Counted from the stretch's first letter, positions 34,060 through 43,114 are shown. The stretch: 64,000 nt of DNA from Cupriavidus sp. IDO (GCF_000812465.1 NZ_JWMA01000201.1:1-64000), one strand, 5' to 3'. The notes: a model not told the origin generated them from the sequence alone. Made by a program: numbers and translations.

Positions 34060-34090
34060 CTCCCCTCTCCCGCAGGGCGGGAGAGGGGAG
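34060..34090 (-). repeat. Hairpin between binding-protein and permease genes
   Basis: A perfect 14-bp stem (CTCCCCTCTCCCGC at 34060-34073 with GCGGGAGAGGGGAG at 34077-34090) has a 3-nt loop. Such elements after a binding-protein gene usually raise its mRNA level relative to the permeases. From memory, this G/C/A-rich hairpin type is also a dispersed intergenic repeat in Cupriavidus-like genomes. Confidence 0.8.
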
Positions 34091-34099
34091 AAAACCCTC

Positions 34100-34930
34100 T
34101 CACTTCACAGAGCTCCCGATCGTGAAATCACGTGCCAGCGGCGCAGCGCTCTTCGGCCCGAACCATTTGTCGTAGATGCGCGCGGCCACGCCGGTCTTCT
34201 CCAGATCCAGCAGGATCTGGTCGATCGAGGCCTGCAGGCGGTCCTCGCCCTTGGCAATGCCCACGCCCATGTACTCGCGCGTCAGCGTGAAGGCAGAGAT
34301 CTCGAACTGGTCCTTGTTTGGCAGCGTGGCCAGCAGCGCACCGAGCTTGGCGCCGTCCTGGGCAAAGGCCTGGATCGCGCCGCTGCGCAGGGCCGACAGC
34401 GCCAGCGGGGAATCGTCATAGGCGATCACGCGCGCTTCCGGGTACTTCTGGCGCAGCGTGGTCTCCTGCGTTGTGCCCTTGTCAACGCCGAGGCGCCAGG
34501 TCTTCAGGTCATCCGGCTGGTGCAGCGCGCCCTTCTTCGAGATGAACTGCAGGCCGCTGGCGAAGTACGGCGTGGAGAAACTGATCTGCTGGCGGCGCTC
34601 ATCCGTGATGGTGAAATTGGCGGCAACGATATCGACCTTCTGCGAAGCGAGCAGAGGAATCCGGTTGGCCGGGTTGGTGGCACGGAACTCGGCCTTCACG
34701 CCAAGGCGCCTGGCGATCTCCTGCGCGTAATCGACGTCGAGGCCCGCCGGCGCACTGGTCTTCGCATCGACAAAGCCGAACGGCGGATTGGCATCGAACA
34801 CGCCCACGCGCAGCACGCCGGCCTTGCGGATATCGTCCAGGCGATCGGCCATGGCCATGCCCGGGGCCAGTACGGTGAGGCCGGCAATCAGCGTCAGGGC
34901 GGCGCGGATCAGAGGGGAACGGGAACGCAT
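34100..34930 (-). CDS. Amino acid ABC transporter substrate-binding protein (family 3)
   Basis: This is a 276-residue periplasmic binding protein with a Sec signal ending near AMA-DRLDD. Family-3 motifs include GVFDANPPFGFVDAKTS, GLDVDYAQEIARRLG, VDIVAANFTITDERR and GTTQETTLRQKYP. It binds a polar amino acid and hands it to the two downstream permeases. The ATG at 34930 has GAGAAG upstream; the longer frame to 35056 lacks homology. Confidence 0.9.
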   Translation of the reverse strand: MRSRSPLIRAALTLIAGLTVLAPGMAMADRLDDIRKAGVLRVGVFDANPPFGFVDAKTSAPAGLDVDYAQEIARRLGVKAEFRATNPANRIPLLASQKVDIVAANFTITDERRQQISFSTPYFASGLQFISKKGALHQPDDLKTWRLGVDKGTTQETTLRQKYPEARVIAYDDSPLALSALRSGAIQAFAQDGAKLGALLATLPNKDQFEISAFTLTREYMGVGIAKGEDRLQASIDQILLDLEKTGVAARIYDKWFGPKSAAPLARDFTIGSSVK

Positions 34931-35165
34931 CGGTGTCTTCTCGCTAAGGTTGGATGGCCAGACGATAGCGGTGCGCAGGCACACAGGGAACGAATGGATT
35001 TGCAGATACATATGCCCGGCATCGCGTTGCCACCAGGCAACGCGCCCTTGCGGCAATCAGGGCTTTCCCGCGGATTCCCCGCCAACTCATGCGAAAATGG
35101 CCGCTCACGCATCCGCCTGCGACCAGCCGGATGCGCGCCACCTGATCTTTCCCGGAGACCGACGC

Positions 35166-35783
35166 ATGTACCGCGGAGAACGTTTCAATGGCTACAGTCA
35201 CCTCGCGGGGGCCGTCCTCGCTGCTGCCGGCATGGCAGTACTGGTGACGTCCTCGGCGCTGTACCACGACACGTGGAAGGTCGTCAGTTCGGTGGTGTAC
35301 GGCACCACGCTGGTCCTGCTCTACACCATCTCCACGCTGTATCACAGCCTGCGCGGGCCGGCCAAGGACTTCTTCCAGCGGCTCGACTACTGCGCCATCT
35401 ACCTGCTGATCGCGGGCAGCTATACGCCCTTCGCACTGGTCACGCTGCGCGGCCCGTGGGGCTGGGCCCTGTTCGGCGTCAACTGGGCGCTGGCGGCCAT
35501 CGGCATCGCGCAGGAGTTGTGGATCGGCCGGCGCACGCGCGTGTTCTCGCTACTGATCTACGTGGTGATGGGCTGGCTGGTGCTGATTGCCTTCGGGCCG
35601 CTCGCCGCGGCCTTGCCCAAGGCCGGGCTGTGGTGGCTGGTCGCGGGGGGTGCGCTTTATACGGCGGGGATCGGGTTCTTCCTCTTCGACGAGAAGGTGC
35701 GGCATTTCCATGGGATCTGGCACCTGTTCGTGCTGGCGGGCAGTGCCTGCCAGTTTGTCAGCATCCTCTGGTACGTCGGCTAG
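35166..35783 (+). CDS. Hemolysin III / YqfA-like PAQR-family membrane protein
   Basis: This 205-residue protein has seven predicted helices. The PAQR/hemolysin III hallmarks are present: ERFNGYSHLAGAVLA, STLYHSLRG, LDYCAIYLLIAGSYTPF and the C-terminal HFHGIWHLFVL with metal-type histidines. The family is named after a Bacillus hemolysin, but its bacterial role is uncertain and may concern membrane lipid homeostasis. A GGAGA site precedes the ATG. Confidence 0.88.
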   Translation: MYRGERFNGYSHLAGAVLAAAGMAVLVTSSALYHDTWKVVSSVVYGTTLVLLYTISTLYHSLRGPAKDFFQRLDYCAIYLLIAGSYTPFALVTLRGPWGWALFGVNWALAAIGIAQELWIGRRTRVFSLLIYVVMGWLVLIAFGPLAAALPKAGLWWLVAGGALYTAGIGFFLFDEKVRHFHGIWHLFVLAGSACQFVSILWYVG

Positions 35784-35832
35784 CCGACGGTATCGCTCGC
35801 GCCGGGACGGCTCCCGGCGCGCTTCCTCTCAG

Positions 35833-38262
35833 TTACTGCGGCACCAGCTCCAGCCGCTCACGGCTCTCCTTCTCCACCGCCTTGCGCGTATAGACCAGCG
35901 GGAAATACTCCCCCTTGGCCCACAGCGGCGCCAGATCCCGGTAATGCGGACTGGCTGGGTTGCCCGACTGCCCCGGCGTGTTGACCACGCGCGATGCGTC
36001 CCAGTTGCCCACATCCAGCACCATGCGGAACGACGCGCCGCCAGTCAGCCGGAAGTCGCTGTTGCGGTAGCTGGTATTCATCGGCGTGAACGCCGAGCCG
36101 CCGATTGGGCCGGCGTTGACGTCGTATTGCCGGCGCTCGGCTTCCGTGAGGATCGGCTCCATCGGATGTGCGAAGACAGCCGTGTGCAGCTTGCCCCATT
36201 GCCAGGTGCGCATGTCACCGCCGAGCTTCGCTTCCACTTCGGCCATGGCGCTCTTGAGCGAGGCCAGCATGACCTCGTTGCGTTGTGCCACCGGCATCCA
36301 TGACGCCGGCTGTTCCAGGACCTCGATCATGCGTGCGGCATCGCCGGCGCCGATCAGCTTCGCCGCTTCTGGCGAGGGGATTGCGCGCACCACGGCCGGG
36401 CGCAGGTGCTTGCTGAACCAGACCTCGAACAATGCCGCCGGAGCGCTGTCGGCACGCTCGTTGCCGTCCCAGCCGCGCAGCAGGTCCAGCCCGCGCGCGA
36501 GTTGCGGATCGTCGGAGCGTACGTCCCCGAGCACCGCCACCACGCGCTGCGCGGGCAGCGAAACGGTGTCGTTCTGCCACGCCATCGAGTCCTTCACCGA
36601 GCTGCGCGGATTGGCCGCCACCAGGCTCTTGAGCCGGCGCGCGCGCGAGCTGTCGCTCCACTCGTAGCCAACGCCCAGTTTGGCCGCCGGATGATCGGGC
36701 GGAATGTTGTTCTCATTGGCCGTGACGATGTAGCCGGCCGCCGGATTGTAGGCCCACGGCAGTTCGTCCATGTTGCGATAGCCGGCCCATTCGTAGCGGC
36801 CGTCGCCCGGCACCGGCGTCAGGCCGTCCCAGTTGGGGCGGTTCACGGTCAGCCCGCCGGGCACCCAGCCGATATTGCCGCCGGTGTCGGCATAGACCTG
36901 GTTCTCGCCGGGTGCGCCCCAGCGGTTCATGGCGGCGCGGAACTGATCCCAGTTGCGCGCGCGCATATAGTCCATCGAGCCGAAGTACGGCGCCATGCCG
37001 TAGTCCAGCCACGCGGCGCGCAGCGCCCAGGCCTGTGCGCGCTTGGCGTCGGCATACAGCACCGGGCCGTGGCGGGTGAAGTCGATGGTGACCTTGCGCG
37101 GTGCAGGTTCGCCCTTCACCGCGATTTCCTCGGTGAGGGTCTCCATCGGCTCCCAGCGGCCCTTGTACTTGTACTCGTGCGGATTGGCCGGGTTGGTCTC
37201 GTAGGTATAGAGATCCTCCTGGTCCATGTAGAACCGCGTCAGCCCGAATGCGATGGTGCCGTTATGGCCGATCGAGATGCCTGGCAGGAACGGCTCGCCC
37301 GCGCCGATGACCGACAGTCCCGGCGCATTGAGATGGCTGATGTAGCGCAGGCTCGGCGCACCGTGCGAGCGGTGCGGATCGTTGGCCAGGATGGGCCGGC
37401 CAGTGGTGGTGCGCTTGCCGCCGATGACCCAGTTGTTGGAGCCCAGGCTGCGCCCGGTGTCGCTGTTGGGGTCCACCAGCGCGTAGAGCTGGTCGAGCGG
37501 TATGGCGTCGGCCTTCGCGCTGGTCCAGGCTTCCCTGGGGAAGCGCGCCGAGGCCGTCGCCAGGTCGTAGGCGCGGCGCAGTTCGGCAGCAGGCACCGAG
37601 CAGGTCTCGAGCCCCGCCGGCAGCTTCGGTTCGACCGGCGGATCGAGCTCGCGGCGCAGCCAGTCGGCGCGCGCGGCTGTGTCCCTGGCTTCGCAGTAGA
37701 CACGCGCCCGGTCGATTTCGCCGGTGAAATTGAGCGTCAGGCCATGGTGGCGGATGCGCACGATGTCTTCCGCACGCCAGCGCGCAGGCTTGTAATTCAG
37801 CTTGCGGAATTCCGGGGGCAACAGCTCCGGCTTGCTCTCGGTCAGCGCCACATAGGCATTCACGCCGGCAACGAACGCCTCGGCCACGCGCTTGGCGTCG
37901 GAGCCGTAGGCCAGCCATTCGCGGTACATGTCGCCGCGGAACAGCACGGCGCGCGCCATGCGGTCACCTTCGACATAGGCCGGGCCGAAATCCTTCGCCA
38001 TCTCGCCCAGCCCGCGCTTGCGCCACAGGTCGATCTGCCAGAGCCGGTCGCGCGCGGCCATGAAGCCCTGCACGTAGAAAGCGTCATAGAGCGTGTTGGC
38101 GTAGATGTGCGGCACGCCCCAGCGATCCACCAGGATGCTGGCGGGCTTCTCAAGCCCGGAAACGGCGAAGCGCTCGGCGTGCGCGGGGCCTTCGGCCAGT
38201 GCGGCGGAGGTGGTGGCGAGCAATGCCAGCACGGCGGCCAGCCTGCGGGGGGTGCGTAACAT
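35833..38262 (-). CDS. Penicillin acylase family amidase (Ntn hydrolase, possible AHL acylase)
   Basis: This 809-residue periplasmic precursor should cleave itself into alpha and beta subunits. A Sec signal ends near ALA-EGPAH. The alpha region carries DRWGVPHIYANTLYDAFYVQG. The beta-subunit nucleophile is S275 in SLGSNNWVIGG, followed by ILANDPHRSH. Relatives hydrolyse penicillins, N-acyl-homoserine lactones or other N-acyl amides, and the acyl preference cannot be told from sequence. The ATG at 38262 has GAGGAGACC upstream; the long frame to 38652 is not homologous. It stands alone. Confidence 0.9.
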   Translation of the reverse strand: MLRTPRRLAAVLALLATTSAALAEGPAHAERFAVSGLEKPASILVDRWGVPHIYANTLYDAFYVQGFMAARDRLWQIDLWRKRGLGEMAKDFGPAYVEGDRMARAVLFRGDMYREWLAYGSDAKRVAEAFVAGVNAYVALTESKPELLPPEFRKLNYKPARWRAEDIVRIRHHGLTLNFTGEIDRARVYCEARDTAARADWLRRELDPPVEPKLPAGLETCSVPAAELRRAYDLATASARFPREAWTSAKADAIPLDQLYALVDPNSDTGRSLGSNNWVIGGKRTTTGRPILANDPHRSHGAPSLRYISHLNAPGLSVIGAGEPFLPGISIGHNGTIAFGLTRFYMDQEDLYTYETNPANPHEYKYKGRWEPMETLTEEIAVKGEPAPRKVTIDFTRHGPVLYADAKRAQAWALRAAWLDYGMAPYFGSMDYMRARNWDQFRAAMNRWGAPGENQVYADTGGNIGWVPGGLTVNRPNWDGLTPVPGDGRYEWAGYRNMDELPWAYNPAAGYIVTANENNIPPDHPAAKLGVGYEWSDSSRARRLKSLVAANPRSSVKDSMAWQNDTVSLPAQRVVAVLGDVRSDDPQLARGLDLLRGWDGNERADSAPAALFEVWFSKHLRPAVVRAIPSPEAAKLIGAGDAARMIEVLEQPASWMPVAQRNEVMLASLKSAMAEVEAKLGGDMRTWQWGKLHTAVFAHPMEPILTEAERRQYDVNAGPIGGSAFTPMNTSYRNSDFRLTGGASFRMVLDVGNWDASRVVNTPGQSGNPASPHYRDLAPLWAKGEYFPLVYTRKAVEKESRERLELVPQ

Positions 38263-38393
38263 CAGGTCTCCTCGGTTTTTATGATGGGCTGCGCGATATG
38301 CCGCACAGTTCACACCGAGGATAGAGGAAGCTTGCCGCGCGGGCGAGCCGCGCGGCTGATCTCCGCACGCTGGATTGCGTGCGGTGCAGCAAG

Positions 38394-40004
38394 TCAGTAG
38401 ACGTCCCGGCGATAGCGGCCCGCGTCGGCCAGGCGGCGCAGGCCGTCCTCGCCCAGGATCTCTGTCAGCGCGTCGTCGACCCCGGCAGCCATACCTTGCA
38501 GGCTGCCGCAGACGTAGATGGCCGCGCCGGCCTCGATCCATTCGCGCAGGGCATCGGCATGCCGCCACACGGCGTCCTGCACGTAGCGCAGTGCGCCGCC
38601 GTCGCGGGACCAGACCAGGTCGAGGCGTTCGAGTACGCCTTCGGCCTGCCATGCCGCGAGTTCATCGCTGAAGAAGCCGTCGTGCCGCGCCGAACGTTCG
38701 CCGAACAGCAGCCAGTTGCGGTGACGGCCCGCCACAGCGCGCGCCTTCAGATGTGCGCGCAATCCGGCCAGGCCGGTCCCGTTGCCGATCTGGATCATCG
38801 GGCGATCACCGGCAGGCGGATGGAAGCTGCGGTTGGGGCGGATGCGCAGCGCAATGCGCGCGCCGGCGGGCGCATGCTGCGTCAGCCAGCCGGAGGCCAG
38901 TCCGAGCCGGCCGTCCTCATAGCGGGTCTGCCGCACCAGCAGGTCAAGCTGGCCGTCCTGGGGCAGCGAGGCGATCGAATATTCGCGGTGCGGCAGTGCC
39001 GGCAGGGTGTCGATCAGCCGTTGCGGCGGCAAACCCTGCATCGCCGCGAAGGCCGGTTCGGGCAGCGGCATCCGCGTGGCGAGTGCCTCGGCCAGCGTCA
39101 TCGCATGGCCGTCGCAGCGCACGCGCGTGGCGCCATCCAGCGTGAGGCGCTCCAGCAACCGGTCGACTTCGGCGGGCGCGTGGCACGGGCCGATCTCGGC
39201 GATATCGCCGGGCTGCCAGTCCAGCGCCGCTGCATCGGCAGGTGTCAGCGAGAGGTGAAACGCCGGCGCGCCCTGGCTGCCGGGATTGACGTGATGGCGC
39301 GCCGCCAACCGCCAGTTGCCGTAGCGCGGACGCTCCCAGTCGGCAATCTCGGCACCGCCGCTGAGCGCCGACAGGTGGTTCTGCCAGTGGCGTAGCGCAC
39401 CGGCATCGCCGTTGTCGACTTCGATCAGGTCGAACAGCGGCTGCGCGTGGTGGCGTTGCAGCCAGTCGGACAAGGCGTGGCCGAAGGCGCAGAAGCGCGC
39501 GTAGCTGCTGTCGCCGAGCGCAAGAACGCCATAGCGCAGCTGGCGCAGGCCGTCGTGCCCGGACAGCAGGCGGCGCGTGAAGCCCGAAGCGCTGTCAGGC
39601 GCATCGCCTTCGCCCGTGGTGCTGACGACGAACAGGGCCTGCCGGCAGGCTGCGAGACGGCCCGCATCGAGATCGGCCAGCGACAGCAACTGCACGGGCA
39701 TGCCTGCGCCCTGCAGGGCCGTTGCGGTCTGCAAGGCGAGCTGTTCGGCAAAGCCGGTCTGGCTGGCGTAGGCGACCAGCGTCGCGCCCTCCTTGTCCGC
39801 ACTGCCCGACAGCGCCGACACGCGCGCGCGACGGCGACGATGGTGCGCAAGCACCGCGCCGCAGAAGCCTGCGTAGGCAAGCACCACGCCCGCGGCCATG
39901 CCCGCGCGCGACGGGCTCGACATGGCCAGCGCCACGCCGGCGACGGCTGTCAGCCAGCTCGCGCTGCCGGCCAAATCCGTCAGCATCGGGCTGCCGTCGC
40001 TCAT
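38394..40004 (-). CDS. Membrane-anchored flavodoxin/FNR diflavin reductase (CysJ-like)
   Basis: This 536-residue electron-transfer flavoprotein has one or two N-terminal membrane segments (TAVAGVALAM, GVVLAYAGFCGAVLAHH), then a flavodoxin domain (VAYASQTGFAEQLALQTA) that binds FMN. A ferredoxin-NADP reductase module follows, with the FAD motif REYSIAS, the NADPH pyrophosphate motif GNGTGLAGLRAHL and YVCGSLQGMA. It should take electrons from NADPH through FAD to FMN on the cytoplasmic face. It is the last gene of the PepSY-ApbE operon and overlaps ApbE by 4 bp. Sulfite reduction is unlikely because no CysI gene is nearby. Confidence 0.88.
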   Translation of the reverse strand: MSDGSPMLTDLAGSASWLTAVAGVALAMSSPSRAGMAAGVVLAYAGFCGAVLAHHRRRRARVSALSGSADKEGATLVAYASQTGFAEQLALQTATALQGAGMPVQLLSLADLDAGRLAACRQALFVVSTTGEGDAPDSASGFTRRLLSGHDGLRQLRYGVLALGDSSYARFCAFGHALSDWLQRHHAQPLFDLIEVDNGDAGALRHWQNHLSALSGGAEIADWERPRYGNWRLAARHHVNPGSQGAPAFHLSLTPADAAALDWQPGDIAEIGPCHAPAEVDRLLERLTLDGATRVRCDGHAMTLAEALATRMPLPEPAFAAMQGLPPQRLIDTLPALPHREYSIASLPQDGQLDLLVRQTRYEDGRLGLASGWLTQHAPAGARIALRIRPNRSFHPPAGDRPMIQIGNGTGLAGLRAHLKARAVAGRHRNWLLFGERSARHDGFFSDELAAWQAEGVLERLDLVWSRDGGALRYVQDAVWRHADALREWIEAGAAIYVCGSLQGMAAGVDDALTEILGEDGLRRLADAGRYRRDVY

Positions 40005-41008
40005 GCCAGCATCGCGGCAAACGCCGGGGAGAGATGCTCATCAAAGCCATCGGGGTGCCGCACCAGAAAGCACGCGGCAATGCCGTGGCGGCGCGCGTGT
40101 TCCATGCCGGCTTGCGGGCCCAGCACGGTCAGCGCAGTGGACAGCGCATCGGCCATCATGCACTGCGCATGCAGCACGGTGACCGATGCCAGCGCGTGAC
40201 TGGCAGGATAGCCGGTACGCGGATCGATGGTGTGGGCATAGCGGCGGCCACCGCTGTCGAAAAAGCGCCGGTAGTCGCCCGAGGTCGCCACCGACAGGCC
40301 GTGCAGCGCGACCAGCGTCTGTTCGTCGGACTCGCGCTGCACGCCCGGCGGCGCTTCCAGCGCCACCCACCACGGCATGCCGTCCGGCTTGACGCCGTGG
40401 CCACGCAGTTCGCCGCCGATCTCGGTGAGGTGATGGGACAGGCCCTGTGCATCGAGATAGCGAGCCACGGCGTCCACGGCAAAGCCCTTGGCAATGGCGC
40501 AGAAGTCCAGCGAAACGCCCCCAGGCTGCTGGGCGCGCCTTGCGCCGATATCCAGTTCGATACGTGCCCAGCCACATTGCTGCCGCGCCTGCGCGACCTG
40601 ATCGGCGGACGGCGGCGTGTCGCGCCGCGGCGCCGGGCCGAAGCCCCACAGGTCCACCAGCGGCCCGGCACTCGGGTCATAGGCGCCGCCGCTGTCGCGC
40701 GCCACCTGCAACGCGGTTTGCAGCACGTGAAAGCAATCGTCCGGCAGCGCGTGCCAACTGCCCGGCGCAGCGCGGTTGAAGCGGCTGAGATCCGAATCCG
40801 GCACCCAGTTGCTCATCTGCGCGATCACGCCATCGAGCACGGCCTGGATGCCTTGCAGGATCCCACCCCCATTCGCCGAAGGCGGCAGCACGGCCACCAC
40901 CGACCAGGTGGTGCCCATGGTCTCGCCGCCCCAGCGATGCACCCGCGCATCAGCGGCGAGCGGCACCGGGGGCGCGGACAAGGAAACGGGGATCAGGACG
41001 CGATTCAA
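40001..41008 (-). CDS. apbE: ApbE-type FAD:protein FMN transferase
   Basis: This 335-residue enzyme attaches FMN covalently to Thr/Ser of target flavoproteins. The motifs GGETMGTTWSV, KGFAVDAVARYLD, GGELRGHG, TSGDYRRFF and HTIDPRTGYPA are the ApbE set for FAD and Mg binding. There is no lipobox and only a weak hydrophobic N-terminus, so its export is unclear although its presumed target is periplasmic. It lies between DUF4198 and the diflavin reductase. The likely substrate is the DUF2271 protein two genes upstream. Confidence 0.92.
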   Translation of the reverse strand: MNRVLIPVSLSAPPVPLAADARVHRWGGETMGTTWSVVAVLPPSANGGGILQGIQAVLDGVIAQMSNWVPDSDLSRFNRAAPGSWHALPDDCFHVLQTALQVARDSGGAYDPSAGPLVDLWGFGPAPRRDTPPSADQVAQARQQCGWARIELDIGARRAQQPGGVSLDFCAIAKGFAVDAVARYLDAQGLSHHLTEIGGELRGHGVKPDGMPWWVALEAPPGVQRESDEQTLVALHGLSVATSGDYRRFFDSGGRRYAHTIDPRTGYPASHALASVTVLHAQCMMADALSTALTVLGPQAGMEHARRHGIAACFLVRHPDGFDEHLSPAFAAMLA

Positions 41009-41024
41009 ACCGGGACTGGCGGGT

Positions 41025-41873
41025 TTATTGCGGCAGCACTTCCATCGTCACCGCATAGGTGGCGCGGCGGGACTTGGCGGGCTTGACCGACGCCTTGTCG
41101 TCGCGCACCTCCGCTTCGAGCCAGTACATGCCCGGCGCCGGCCACTTGACGCTGAACTTGCCGTCAGCGTCGGTGGTAGCGCTGAACTCCTGCAACTGGT
41201 CGCGGTAGCGGATGCCGCCCGGCACCACCGAGACCTTCAGGTTGCCGGCAGGCTTGCCGTCCAGCAGCAGGCGGAAGCTGGCCGTGTCGCCGGCGACGAG
41301 ATCGTTCGGGTGCGTGATCGGCGCCAGTTCCAGGCCACGGCCGGTGGTACGCAGGCCCTTGTCGCTCGGCTTGCCGGCGGTGACGAAGGACTCGACGCGG
41401 CCTTCGGCCTGCGTGACCTGCAGGTCCTGCGCGTTGGCGGGCACTTCCTTCGCGAACGACTCGGCCGTGCCGCGCCAGCGCCTGGTCTGGCCATCTACCT
41501 TGTAGCTGGCGAACAGGCCCTGGTTGACCACGGAAACCTTGTACGTGCCGGGCTGGCTCAGGTGCAGGTCGAAGGTGCTGCGATAGCGGCTGGTGGAGGT
41601 GTTCTCGGCCTTCACCGCGCTGCCGTCGGGCGCCGTCACTTGCAGGTTGTCCAGGCGCAGCGGCACGTGTTCGAAGTAGAACAGGTCGTTGGACACGGCG
41701 GCATCCACCGTGACCCACGGATCGCTGCCGGACAGCACTGTGGCCGAAGGCAACAGCCATTGGCGGTGGGCATGCGCGGCCAGCGGCGCCAGTGCGGCAA
41801 GGGCCAGCACGGCAATACGGCTGGCGAAACTGCGGGTCGGGCGTGCGGCGGACAGGATGGCGGAAATGTTCAT
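41025..41873 (-). CDS. DUF4198 periplasmic protein
   Basis: This 282-residue secreted protein has a Sec signal ending near AHA-HRQWLLPS. The histidine right after the signal and HRQWLLPSATVL are hallmarks of DUF4198, a beta-rich family linked to metal uptake or binding. The C-terminal half contains an Ig-like or Cna-B-like module (SATTDADGKFSVKWPAPGMYWLEAEV). No covalent flavin motif is seen. Its place between DUF2271 and ApbE suggests an accessory or metal-presenting role in this redox unit. Confidence 0.85.
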   Translation of the reverse strand: MNISAILSAARPTRSFASRIAVLALAALAPLAAHAHRQWLLPSATVLSGSDPWVTVDAAVSNDLFYFEHVPLRLDNLQVTAPDGSAVKAENTSTSRYRSTFDLHLSQPGTYKVSVVNQGLFASYKVDGQTRRWRGTAESFAKEVPANAQDLQVTQAEGRVESFVTAGKPSDKGLRTTGRGLELAPITHPNDLVAGDTASFRLLLDGKPAGNLKVSVVPGGIRYRDQLQEFSATTDADGKFSVKWPAPGMYWLEAEVRDDKASVKPAKSRRATYAVTMEVLPQ

Positions 41874-41892
41874 CGTCGAGGCTCCGGAGAGA

Positions 41893-42417
41893 TTACGGCT
41901 TCAGGTCGACGGTCACGCCGCCGAGTTCGTGTTCGCCCTTGGCGCGGGCGGTCTGCGCGGATTGCGGCGGCCACGTGAATGGCACGCGCAGCAGCTCGCG
42001 GCCGCCCACTTCACGCGCGGCTTCGACCACGAGCTGGTAGTTGCCGGCCGGCAGCTTGCCCAGCGGGGCCTTGCCGTCGGTGAAGCTCACCGTTTGCTCG
42101 CCGGCCGCGCGGGTCGCGCCGGAAACGCCGTCGGCCGGCATCTGCATGTCGCGGCCGGCCTTGCGCCACCACTGGCGCATGTCCTTGAGCCACTTGGTGC
42201 CCTCGCCGTCCTTGTGCTTCACGTCGTACCAGACGGCCAGCGTCGATACCGGGCTCTGGTCGGCACGCTCGACCCACATCGCCACATAGGGACGGTGGTA
42301 TTCCGCGACGTTCAGGCGCGGGATTTCCACCTTGACGTTCATTTCGGCCGCCATGGCCGGGCCGGCCAGGGGAACCGCGGCCATGCCGGTCAGGGTGACG
42401 GTGAGCAGTCGGCGCAT
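41893..42417 (-). CDS. DUF2271 periplasmic protein with SGAT flavinylation motif
   Basis: This 174-residue secreted protein has a Sec signal ending near AMA-AEMNV. Typical DUF2271 blocks are RPYVAMWVE, LAVWYDVKHKDGEGTKWLKDMRQWWRK (read in parts) and GNYQLVVEAAREVGGRE. Residues 99-102 read SGAT within DGVSGATR, which resembles the ApbE acceptor motif where Thr receives FMN (as in NqrC and other FMN-binding proteins). T102 is therefore the predicted flavin site. With ApbE in the same operon, I infer a covalent flavoprotein carrying electrons in the periplasm. Confidence 0.85.
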   Translation of the reverse strand: MRRLLTVTLTGMAAVPLAGPAMAAEMNVKVEIPRLNVAEYHRPYVAMWVERADQSPVSTLAVWYDVKHKDGEGTKWLKDMRQWWRKAGRDMQMPADGVSGATRAAGEQTVSFTDGKAPLGKLPAGNYQLVVEAAREVGGRELLRVPFTWPPQSAQTARAKGEHELGGVTVDLKP

Positions 42418-42457
42418 ATCGAAGAAACCTCGTCAGAGAAATGCAGAGAAAAACCGT

Positions 42458-43114
42458 TCAGTGGATGTAAAGAATGGCCAGCAGCAGCGGCACCACCAGC
42501 CCCAGCCCCACCAGCGGCCACGTACCCACGCGGCCGGCCGCGTGCAGCTTGAGCAGGAACAGGCCGGTCACGCTGAAGACCAGGCACGCCAGCGCGAACA
42601 CATCGAGGAACAGGCTCCAGGCACCGCCCGTGTTGCGGCCCTTGTGCAGGTCGTTCAGGTAGGAGATCGCGCCGCGCGTGGTCTTTTCGTACTGGGCCTC
42701 GCCGCTGTCGAGCTCGAGGCTGACCCAGGCATCGCCGCCGGGACGCGGGAGCGACACGTAGATTCCACCGCCCGACCATTCCGCTTCGCGCCCACGCGCA
42801 TCGATGTCCAGCGCCTGCGACAGCCACTCGGCCAGCGCCGTGGGCACCGGCCCCTTGTGATCCTTGCCCTTCCCCTCGCCGGCGGGCATCTGCGTCCTGA
42901 GCGCATCCAGCAGGCCGGCTGGCGCGGTCGCATTGCGCGTTACCACAAGCGGCTTCGCCTCGATCTGCGAGGCATGGTTGAGCGTGAAGCCGGTAGCGGC
43001 GAACAGCAGCATCCCGATCAGGCAGATTGCGGAACTGATCCAGTGCCACTGGTGAAGATGTTTCAGCCAGAAGGCGCGGCGCTGCTGGCCGGAAGCCGGC
43101 TGGGTTTCGGTCAT
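42458..43114 (-). CDS. PepSY-associated membrane protein
   Basis: This 218-residue inner membrane protein has about three helices: residues 26-46 (AICLIGMLLFAATGF), 166-190 (FALACLVFSVTGLFLLKL) and 200-217. A periplasmic PepSY-like domain lies between the first two. Histidines H19, H21, H24, H47, H157 and H191 flank the helices and could ligate heme b, as in related ferric-reductase-like PepSY proteins. It is the first gene of the operon and lies downstream of a promoter overlapped by a Fur-like site. It probably carries electrons across the membrane from the diflavin reductase to DUF2271. Confidence 0.85.
   Translation of the reverse strand: MTETQPASGQQRRAFWLKHLHQWHWISSAICLIGMLLFAATGFTLNHASQIEAKPLVVTRNATAPAGLLDALRTQMPAGEGKGKDHKGPVPTALAEWLSQALDIDARGREAEWSGGGIYVSLPRPGGDAWVSLELDSGEAQYEKTTRGAISYLNDLHKGRNTGGAWSLFLDVFALACLVFSVTGLFLLKLHAAGRVGTWPLVGLGLVVPLLLAILYIH

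Noticed and set aside
38394-40004. Sulfite reductase alpha subunit (CysJ)
   Set aside because: Domains match, but no CysI/CysH genes are near, the protein has a membrane anchor, and the operon is about flavin transfer.
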